A model generated the notes under the pieces. That model searched no databases, was not told the origin of the DNA, and saw only the letters and a program-made list of their open reading frames with translations. This document shows positions 6,866 through 15,981 of a DNA stretch of 15,981 nucleotides, one piece after another. This DNA is from Stenotrophomonas sp. (lineage in GTDB: Bacteria; Pseudomonadota; Gammaproteobacteria; Xanthomonadales; Xanthomonadaceae): contig DOKO01000080.1 in assembly GCA_003510825.1 (NCBI GenBank), positions 1 through 15,981 of the forward strand, given 5' to 3'. Every line of letters begins with the position of its first letter. The first letter of the stretch is position 1. Position numbers and translations under genes: made by a program.

Positions 6866-7666
6866 CTACGGCCCCTTTACGAAGGGATCATCGCTGCAGG
6901 AAATAGTCTGCGACCCGCTGCATGGCCACAGCGATGCGGGAATCGTCCAATGGAACGTGAAGCGATCCTTTTCCCAGACAAGAAAGCCGGCATGCACCAG
7001 GCTGGTGTGGTCGAAGGTGCGAGCATCCTTCGCAATGGGTCGATCCACGTCGGGCTCGGCCACCCAGCGCACCACCGGCACAGTGTCCAACTGCTCTGTA
7101 AATGCGAACAGGTCACTTACTCCCGCCTCGGCGTAGGCGGCCATGCGGGCGGCGTCGGGAAGCGCGCTGTTTGCCAGCACTGACGCGGTTACGTCCTGTG
7201 GCGCGGCATTGCCGTGGGCAATATAAGCCCGCATGCCGACCGTAGAGACAGGGCATCCATTCAGCTGTAGGAGATATCCAGTGGTGTCTCCACTGCCAGA
7301 GAAAGAACGAAGCCAGTAGCGATAATGCGGGCCGCTTTCGTCGGTCACCATTAAATCACGACGCCCGTCTATACCCGGCACGTAAGTCACCCGCACTCTG
7401 GCCGCTTCGTCCAGAATGCAGCCAAGCACTGAGAGGATCCGCTTGGCGTCGGGAGGCAACGGGCCCGCCCTTCCAGGCACGTGCGGGCTGCCACTCACAC
7501 GGGTCAACCCCGGCAGACCCTCCTCACTCGCCGCAGCTACTGAAGAAGCATCCCCGGCTAGAAGAGTTGAGGCGGATACCGGAGAGCGTTCACTGGCAGA
7601 GGAACTGGCACTGCATATTCCGAACGAAAGAAGTACAACGGATGAAATCCAGCAAAGACTACGCAT
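6866..7666 (-). CDS. Probable periplasmic immunity protein, paralogue A (adjacent to effector)
   Basis: A 266-residue protein starting MRSLCWISSVVLLSFGICSA. The ATG at 7666 lies 3 nt after the effector's TAA (7670-7672), with GGGAGGG inside the effector's last codons as ribosome site. Translation is therefore probably coupled to the effector. The N-terminus is a short ordinary Sec signal peptide without a valid lipobox (FGIC), unrelated to those of B and C. The mature domain is homologous to B throughout and to C more distantly, with conserved LGC, NGC and WPC...C cysteines and a terminal DPFVKGP. In Xanthomonadales X-T4SS loci an effector gene is typically followed by its cognate exported inhibitor. 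This copy is the best candidate for the primary immunity protein. No domain family was recognised. Confidence 0.8.
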   Translation of the reverse strand: MRSLCWISSVVLLSFGICSASSSASERSPVSASTLLAGDASSVAAASEEGLPGLTRVSGSPHVPGRAGPLPPDAKRILSVLGCILDEAARVRVTYVPGIDGRRDLMVTDESGPHYRYWLRSFSGSGDTTGYLLQLNGCPVSTVGMRAYIAHGNAAPQDVTASVLANSALPDAARMAAYAEAGVSDLFAFTEQLDTVPVVRWVAEPDVDRPIAKDARTFDHTSLVHAGFLVWEKDRFTFHWTIPASLWPCSGSQTISCSDDPFVKGP

Positions 7667-7669
7667 GGC

Positions 7670-9097
7670 TTAGCGCCCTCCCATCGCATGGTTTTCCGGC
7701 TGCTGCGCAGGTGCATGACCGGGGGCTACCAGGGATTCCTGCTCCTGCGATTGCCGCTGGAGCTGCCGAAGACTTGCCTCTACACCGGTTTCTGCCACCT
7801 CAACCGCGTTCACGCTGACGCGCTGTGCAGCTGGATCGGTCAGGCTGCCCTTCACCAGGAACAGCGTCTCGCCGGCGGCCCCTCCCCGCACTGGATTACT
7901 TGCCACCACCTGGTCTATCCGGGTCAGGCCCGCGGCCTTCGCTTCATGCAGCATGGCCAGGCTGTACTCATCTGCATGCTCGGCGTAACGACCACCCATT
8001 GCGCGCAAGCCTTGGCTGATCTGCTGCTGCAAAGGATGGTCACGGTGTGACGGCAAACGAGGATCATCCACCGCTGCGGCGGAAACATCCTGCCCATCAC
8101 GTTGACGTACCTGGCCCGGTGCCACCGAGGTCAAGACATACTGCCAGTTGCTTTGCTCCGGCGTACCGCGCACGACGTCTACGAACGTTCCGTACTCGCC
8201 CCCACCAATGGTCTGGCAACCGGCTGAATCGGTATTCCGCGAGCTACCGCGATGAATCTTGAAGGTCGAGTTGAGGTCCTGCATTCCGTTGGTATCGCGC
8301 GCGTCAAACCAACCATCGCCATTGCTGTCACGCTCGACGCGATGAGCTCCTGCAATGACAGCTGCCGGGCTCGGGCGGAGGGCAAACTCGGCAGGTTGGT
8401 CTCGGCGAGGGTGCGTGGTCGCCTGCATCGCCGTGGTTCCCTCGGTCAACCTGCCAAGATCCCTGACACCATCGCCGTTGACGTCTTCTCCTTCGGTCTT
8501 CTTCTTCCGAATCACGTTTTCAAACCCCGGACTGGGTTGCCTGGTCGCGGAATGCGCATCGTACTGAGCCGTGGGCTCGGTAGTGGCCTTGTTGAACTCG
8601 CGGGCGTGCCGGCCTCCGTCGGCATCCTTCCACAGCACGACAATTCGATCATCGTAAGCACCTTGGCCACGTTCGTCCGTAGTGCGGTTCTCATTACGCA
8701 TTCCCAGAATCACCCGATCCTGCGTATCCATTGCTCTATGCGCATCCGCGCTTCCCCGGACTGCGATAACGCTGCCGTAGACATCGTACTGTTGTGCCTG
8801 GCTAAGATTTTCCGTTTCGGTGGTCGCTGGCATCCGCGGCGGTCGCGCCGCCTCATGCAGGCGGTCCAGCATCGGGCTGACGATGGCCCTGTCGCCCGCG
8901 GCAACACCCCCAGCGGCCCGCAGCGCTCCCAACTCCGCGGCCCCGCGAACCGAGACGTACCGGTCCAGTGACTCCTGGATGACCGCTGCCTGGCCGTCGC
9001 GCAGCGCTTCCAGTCGTTCGGCCGCCGCACGTGCGTGGTTCTGCTGCAGCAATCGCACGACTTCGTCGGCTGCAGTGCTGATATCCATCTCGGGCAT
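7670..9097 (-). CDS. Probable X-T4SS antibacterial effector with C-terminal XVIPCD
   Basis: A 475-residue protein starting MPEMDISTAADEVVRLL; the ATG at 9097 has AAGGA (9105-9109) 7 nt upstream. Residues 1-85 are helical and Ala-rich. Residues 205-213 (DVNGDGVRD) and 257-268 (DSNGDGWFDARD) look like calcium-binding EF-hand or dockerin-type loops. Residues 281-297 read IHRG...DSAGCQTI, a His/Cys pair resembling the active-site signature of YkuD-type L,D-transpeptidases and DUF5675-like proteins, suggesting a cysteine enzyme acting on peptidoglycan (inference). Residues about 344-450 match the XVIPCD recruitment signal: DPRLPSHRDHPL, AMGGRYAEHADEYSLAMLHEAK, LTRIDQVVAS, then a VNAVEVAETGVEASLRQL helix and a Gln-rich tail. 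There is no signal peptide, as expected for VirD4-coupled T4SS cargo. It is the first gene of a four-gene operon with three exported paralogues as putative immunity proteins. Confidence 0.85.
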   Translation of the reverse strand: MPEMDISTAADEVVRLLQQNHARAAAERLEALRDGQAAVIQESLDRYVSVRGAAELGALRAAGGVAAGDRAIVSPMLDRLHEAARPPRMPATTETENLSQAQQYDVYGSVIAVRGSADAHRAMDTQDRVILGMRNENRTTDERGQGAYDDRIVVLWKDADGGRHAREFNKATTEPTAQYDAHSATRQPSPGFENVIRKKKTEGEDVNGDGVRDLGRLTEGTTAMQATTHPRRDQPAEFALRPSPAAVIAGAHRVERDSNGDGWFDARDTNGMQDLNSTFKIHRGSSRNTDSAGCQTIGGGEYGTFVDVVRGTPEQSNWQYVLTSVAPGQVRQRDGQDVSAAAVDDPRLPSHRDHPLQQQISQGLRAMGGRYAEHADEYSLAMLHEAKAAGLTRIDQVVASNPVRGGAAGETLFLVKGSLTDPAAQRVSVNAVEVAETGVEASLRQLQRQSQEQESLVAPGHAPAQQPENHAMGGR

Positions 9098-9231
9098 GTC
9101 CGCGTCCTTGTCATCCGTCAGGTACCCAGCCTATCCAACGCCCGAAGGCCCATTCTTGACCTGCCGCACACACTGTCATCGGGGAATTCTGAATTAAACA
9201 GCCGTCGAGCAAGCTCGATGCTACGAAGCGC
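9098..9231 (-). promoter_or_regulatory. Upstream region of the effector operon
   Basis: This 134-nt gap between topoisomerase IB and the effector is visibly AT-richer than the flanks (TGTTTAATTCAGAATTC on the minus strand at about 9185-9201). It must carry the effector-operon promoter unless there is read-through from the topoisomerase gene. No -35/-10 pair stands out. The ribosome site AAGGA is at 9105-9109. Confidence 0.4.
9199..9224 (-). repeat. GTAG-headed palindrome (SMAG-like) after topoisomerase IB
   Basis: On the minus strand this reads GTAGCATCGAGC-TT-GCTCGACGG: a GTAG head plus a 6-bp perfect stem (9205-9210 with 9213-9218) extendable by two pairs. It begins 8 nt after the topoisomerase stop and is followed by TGTTTAATT, so it may also act as a weak terminator insulating the effector operon. 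Sequence type differs from the GGCCGGC elements elsewhere in the window. Confidence 0.6.
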
Positions 9232-10284
9232 TCAAGAGCGGCGCTTTGCCAGCCGCCGCGCCCGGCGCAGCACCTTCAACGTCGCCTGCTCCCACTGCCG
9301 CGGGCCGCGCAGGCCCGCCAGCGAGGTCAGCTCGCCGCGCTCCCAGCCGGCAAACACGCACGGATCGATATAGGCCTTGCGGCAGACCGCCGGGGTATTG
9401 CCCAGCCGCGCGGCCACCTGGCACACCACCTCGCGCTGCGCTTTGGCCAGCGCACGCTGGCTGGACGGCTCCGGCAGCTCTGTCGTGGCGAAAGTCTGCA
9501 CCGCCGCCAGGGTGCCGCCCCAGGTGCGGAAATCCTTGGCGGTGAAGTCCTCACCCATCACCTCGCGCAGGTAGTCATTCACCGCACCGGAATCGACCGG
9601 CTGCACGACACCGTCATCGTCGCGGTACTGGAACAGCGCCTGCCCCGGCAGCTGCTGCACGCCGCGCACCAAGGTGCCCAACCGGCGGTCGCCGACGGTC
9701 ACCTCGTGCAGCTGCCCGGATTTGCCACGGAAACGCATGCGCACGCGGCCGCCGCGCAGCAGGTCCAGGTGGCGGTTGCGCAGGGTGGTCAGGCCAAAGG
9801 ATTTGTTCTCCTTGGCATAAGTTTCATTGCCCACCCGCACCAGGGTGTCGGCCAGCAGCGCGACCACCACCGCCAGCACCTTCTCGCGCGGGAAGCCGCG
9901 CGGCTTGAGATCGCGGCTGAGCCGGCGGCGCAGGGCCGGCAAGGCTTCGCCGAAGGCGATGGTGCGGTCGAACTTGCCCGAATCGCGCACCGCGGCCCAG
10001 TCGGCGTGGTAGCGGTACTGCTTGCGCCCGCGCGCATCGCGGCCGGTGGCCTGCAGGTGGCCGTTGGCGTGCGCGCAGATCCACACGGCGGTATAGGCCG
10101 GCGGGATGGCCAGCGCGCGGATGCGCTGGAGGGTGGCGGCATCGCGCACCGCATGGCCATCGGCATCGCGGTAGGCAAAGCCCTTGCCTGCGCGGCGCCG
10201 GCTGATGCCGGGCTGGGTGTCATCGACATAGCGCAGGCCCGCCGCACGTGCGGCCTGTCGTTCGGGGGTGGGGGCTGGAGGCAT
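9232..10284 (-). CDS. DNA topoisomerase IB (poxvirus-type, eukaryotic-like)
   Basis: A 350-residue protein starting MPPAPTPERQAARAAGLRYV at the ATG at 10284; a TTG at 10323 would add 13 residues and is less likely. It relaxes DNA supercoils of either sign by a transient 3'-phosphotyrosyl link. Residues about 15-100 form the N-terminal clamp domain (LRYVDDTQPGISRRRAGKGFAY, IPPAYTAVWIC, GRKQYRYH). The catalytic domain shows LVRVGNETYAKENKSFGLTTL (Arg150), FRGKSG (Lys188), FRTWGGT (Arg253) and the nucleophile Tyr305 in KAYIDP, with Asn296 of LGNTPAV in the position of the family's His/Asn. The set is complete, so it should be active. The length fits bacterial TopIB. It is divergent from the I78 lipoprotein gene and upstream of the effector operon on the same strand, but separated by 134 nt. 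Confidence 0.95.
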   Translation of the reverse strand: MPPAPTPERQAARAAGLRYVDDTQPGISRRRAGKGFAYRDADGHAVRDAATLQRIRALAIPPAYTAVWICAHANGHLQATGRDARGRKQYRYHADWAAVRDSGKFDRTIAFGEALPALRRRLSRDLKPRGFPREKVLAVVVALLADTLVRVGNETYAKENKSFGLTTLRNRHLDLLRGGRVRMRFRGKSGQLHEVTVGDRRLGTLVRGVQQLPGQALFQYRDDDGVVQPVDSGAVNDYLREVMGEDFTAKDFRTWGGTLAAVQTFATTELPEPSSQRALAKAQREVVCQVAARLGNTPAVCRKAYIDPCVFAGWERGELTSLAGLRGPRQWEQATLKVLRRARRLAKRRS

Positions 10285-10400
10285 GCCGCCAGTGTGGCGA
10301 TCGGCGCGGCGTGGCCGCGTCAATAACGCAAGACAAACACGTGAGGGGCCACGGGCGGCTATGCTCAGGTCTTCACAGTCCCTTCCGTTCCGGAGTCATG

Positions 10401-10790
10401 ATGCCGTTCCAGATTCGCGCCCGTTCGCTCTCCGCCCTGCTGCTGCCGGCCGTGCTGGCGTTGTCCGCCTGCCAGGCGCCAGCGCTGGATGAGCAGGATT
10501 CGGCCACCGCCCACGCCCAGCAGGCCGCCGAAGCCGCCAAGGCCCCGGCCGATGAAGCCGGCAAGGCCACCGAAGCACCGCCGGCCGGCAACTGCGACGC
10601 CAGCCAGGTGCAGAGCCTGGTCGGCCAGGCCTACACCGACGCGCTGGGCAAGCAGGCCCAGGAAGATGCCGCCGCCAGCCAGGTGCGCGTGCTCAAGCCC
10701 AATGACATGGCCACGATGGAGTTCCTGGGCGATCGCCTGAACATCGAAGTGGACGAGAAGGGCCTGGTCAGCGGCGCTCGCTGCGGCTGA
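10401..10790 (+). CDS. I78-family peptidase inhibitor lipoprotein
   Basis: A 129-residue protein from the second of two adjacent ATGs (10398 and 10401); GGAG at 10392-10395 is better spaced for 10401. The lipoprotein signal peptide has lipobox LSAC, with the lipid-bearing Cys at residue 24. A low-complexity Ala/Lys/Glu/Pro linker (about residues 25-65) follows and may span the periplasm. The C-terminal 65 residues are a typical I78 inhibitor domain: NCDASQVQSLVGQAYTD, then VRVLKPNDMATMEFLGDRLNIEVDEKGLV and a terminal GARCG. Family members inhibit serine proteases; the two Cys probably pair. It is monocistronic, divergent from topoisomerase IB and followed by a strong intrinsic terminator. Confidence 0.9.
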   Translation: MPFQIRARSLSALLLPAVLALSACQAPALDEQDSATAHAQQAAEAAKAPADEAGKATEAPPAGNCDASQVQSLVGQAYTDALGKQAQEDAAASQVRVLKPNDMATMEFLGDRLNIEVDEKGLVSGARCG

Positions 10791-10799
10791 GTGAAAGCC

Positions 10800-10827
10800 A
10801 ACGCCGGCAAGGGTTTGCCGGCGTTTT
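10800..10827 (+). terminator. Intrinsic terminator after the I78 lipoprotein gene
   Basis: ACGCCGGCAA (10801-10810) pairs perfectly with TTGCCGGCGT (10815-10824) across a GGGT loop, with an added A-T pair at 10800/10825, followed by TTTT. It starts 10 nt after the stop codon. This separates the lipoprotein gene from gltB. Confidence 0.9.
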
Positions 10828-10830
10828 GGT

Positions 10831-10963
10831 TGCACGCGCAACCGTGTATTGCGGCGTTGCAACAACTGTGATCTAGTCGAGGCATCCGGTGGCCTCATGA
10901 TGCGCTCCAGGGATTGGGCGGGCACGAGTGTCCCTGCTCATTTCATTACGCATCGAGGTAGAG
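10831..10963 (+). promoter_or_regulatory. gltB leader and probable promoter region
   Basis: The 133 nt between the terminator and gltB must hold the gltBD promoter. One weak sigma-70-like pair is TTGCGG (10849-10854) and TCTAGT (10872-10877) with 17-nt spacing. The ribosome site GAGG lies 5 nt before the gltB ATG. No known riboswitch was recognised. Confidence 0.3.
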
Positions 10964-15418
<4,455 letters not shown>

Positions 15419-15420
15419 CG

Positions 15421-15443
15421 GTCGTGCCGGCCGCTGGCCGGCA
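15421..15443 (+). repeat. SMAG/REP-type palindrome, first copy in the gltB-gltD gap
   Basis: TGCCGGCC-GCT-GGCCGGCA is a perfect 8-bp stem with a 3-nt loop, headed by GTCG instead of the usual GTAG. It lies directly after the gltB stop. It shares its 18-base core with the second copy, in the same orientation. Confidence 0.8.
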
Positions 15444-15455
15444 ACCCAGGATCAC

Positions 15456-15480
15456 GTAGTGCCGGCCGCTGGCCGGCTAC
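15456..15480 (+). repeat. SMAG/REP-type palindrome, second copy in the gltB-gltD gap
   Basis: GTAG head followed by TGCCGGCC-GCT-GGCCGGC and a closing TAC that can pair with the GTA of the head. It lies 35 nt from the first copy in direct orientation, 23 nt before the gltD start. Paired stem-loops inside an operon may stabilise the upstream message or adjust the subunit ratio. Confidence 0.85.
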
Positions 15481-15503
15481 CGCAAAAAACCACAGAGCCA
15501 GCC

Positions 15504-15981
15504 ATGAGCCGCAAGCAAGCATTCCAGTTCCTCGATCTGCCCCGGACCATGCCGCAGCGCATCCCGGTCGAACTGCGCACCTCCGGCGACTGGGGTGAGC
15601 TGTACGGCAAGTTCGGCAAGGAAGACGCCCAGTACCAGGCCGGCCGCTGCCTGGACTGCGGCAACCCGTACTGCAGCTGGAAGTGCCCGGTGCACAACGC
15701 CATTCCGCAGTGGCTGCAGCTGGTGCAGGAGAACCGCATCCACGAAGCCGCCACCCTGTGCCACAGCACCAACCCGCTGCCGGAAGTCTGCGGCCGCGTC
15801 TGCCCGCAGGACCGCCTGTGCGAAGGCAGCTGCACGCTGGAGGAATTCGGCGCGGTGACTATCGGCGCGGTGGAGAAGTACATCGTCGATACCGCGCTGG
15901 CCAGCGGCTGGCGCCCCGACCTGGCCGCGGTGCAGCCCACCGGCCAGAGCGTGGCGGTGATCGGTGCCGGCCCGGCCGGGC
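15504..15981 (+). CDS. gltD: Glutamate synthase small subunit (5' part; runs off right edge)
   Basis: The first 159 residues, starting MSRKQAFQFLDLPRTMPQRI at the ATG at 15504, with only a weak purine-rich ribosome site (AGAG). The subunit takes electrons from NADPH to the GltB FMN site through FAD and iron-sulfur clusters. The N-terminal ferredoxin-like domain is visible with two Cys groups: CLDCGNPYCSWKCPVHN (from residue about 49) and CGRVCPQDRLCEGSC (from about 96), the ligands of two [4Fe-4S] clusters. The sequence ends in SVAVIGAGPAG, the start of the FAD-binding Rossmann fold. No truncation other than the window edge. Confidence 0.97.
   Translation, partial: MSRKQAFQFLDLPRTMPQRIPVELRTSGDWGELYGKFGKEDAQYQAGRCLDCGNPYCSWKCPVHNAIPQWLQLVQENRIHEAATLCHSTNPLPEVCGRVCPQDRLCEGSCTLEEFGAVTIGAVEKYIVDTALASGWRPDLAAVQPTGQSVAVIGAGPAG

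Noticed and set aside
5216..7666. Three-copy array as a repeat-based element or mobile element
   Set aside because: Copies are full-length reading frames with independent starts and stops, diverged at protein level; no transposase, terminal inverted repeats or target duplication were seen.

Overview
The window reads as chromosomal DNA of a high-GC gammaproteobacterium of the Xanthomonadaceae, most likely Stenotrophomonas (S. maltophilia group). Three things point there. A secreted effector carries the C-terminal XVIPCD signal of the Xanthomonadales bacteria-killing type IV secretion system (X-T4SS). GTAG-headed palindromic repeats of the S. maltophilia SMAG/REP type sit between genes. The gltB/gltD proteins and general gene style fit the family. 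The genus is an inference; no 16S or database comparison was possible.

Layout, left to right. (1) Bases 1-1533: a minus-strand BlaI/MecI-type repressor and a BlaR1-type M56 membrane metalloprotease (its 3' end lies beyond base 1), with a two-dyad operator just upstream of the repressor. (2) 1738-2862: a secreted protein containing two diverged copies of a DUF6624-like domain. (3) 3052-4640: a small DUF7684-like protein and an SDR oxidoreductase with a Lys/Ala-rich, histone-H1-like N-terminal tail, separated by a SMAG palindrome. (4) 4836-5195: a small plus-strand lipoprotein that looks like a diverged I78 peptidase inhibitor.

(5) 5216-9097 is the most interesting part: a tight minus-strand operon of four genes with 3-nt gaps (gaps are slightly longer if the preferred downstream starts are used). 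The first gene (9097 to 7670) is a probable X-T4SS effector with an N-terminal helical part, two calcium-loop-like motifs, a His/Cys motif resembling peptidoglycan-acting cysteine enzymes, and a C-terminal XVIPCD. It is followed by three tandem paralogues (A, B, C in transcription order) of an exported, cysteine-containing protein. Their position and export signals fit periplasmic immunity proteins (X-Tfi) protecting against the effector. The three copies form a mosaic: B matches A in the mature domain but C in its leader and signal peptide. The start region of the effector is nearly identical to that of C.

(6) 9232-10284: a poxvirus-type DNA topoisomerase IB on the minus strand. (7) 10401-10790: a plus-strand I78-family inhibitor lipoprotein ending in a clear intrinsic terminator. 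(8) 10964-15981: gltB, the glutamate synthase large subunit, complete, then two SMAG palindromes and the first part of gltD, the small subunit, which runs off the right edge. gltB and gltD together make glutamate from glutamine and 2-oxoglutarate.

Housekeeping functions (glutamate synthesis, topoisomerase) thus flank an accessory interbacterial-competition cassette. No tRNA, rRNA, CRISPR array or insertion sequence was seen.
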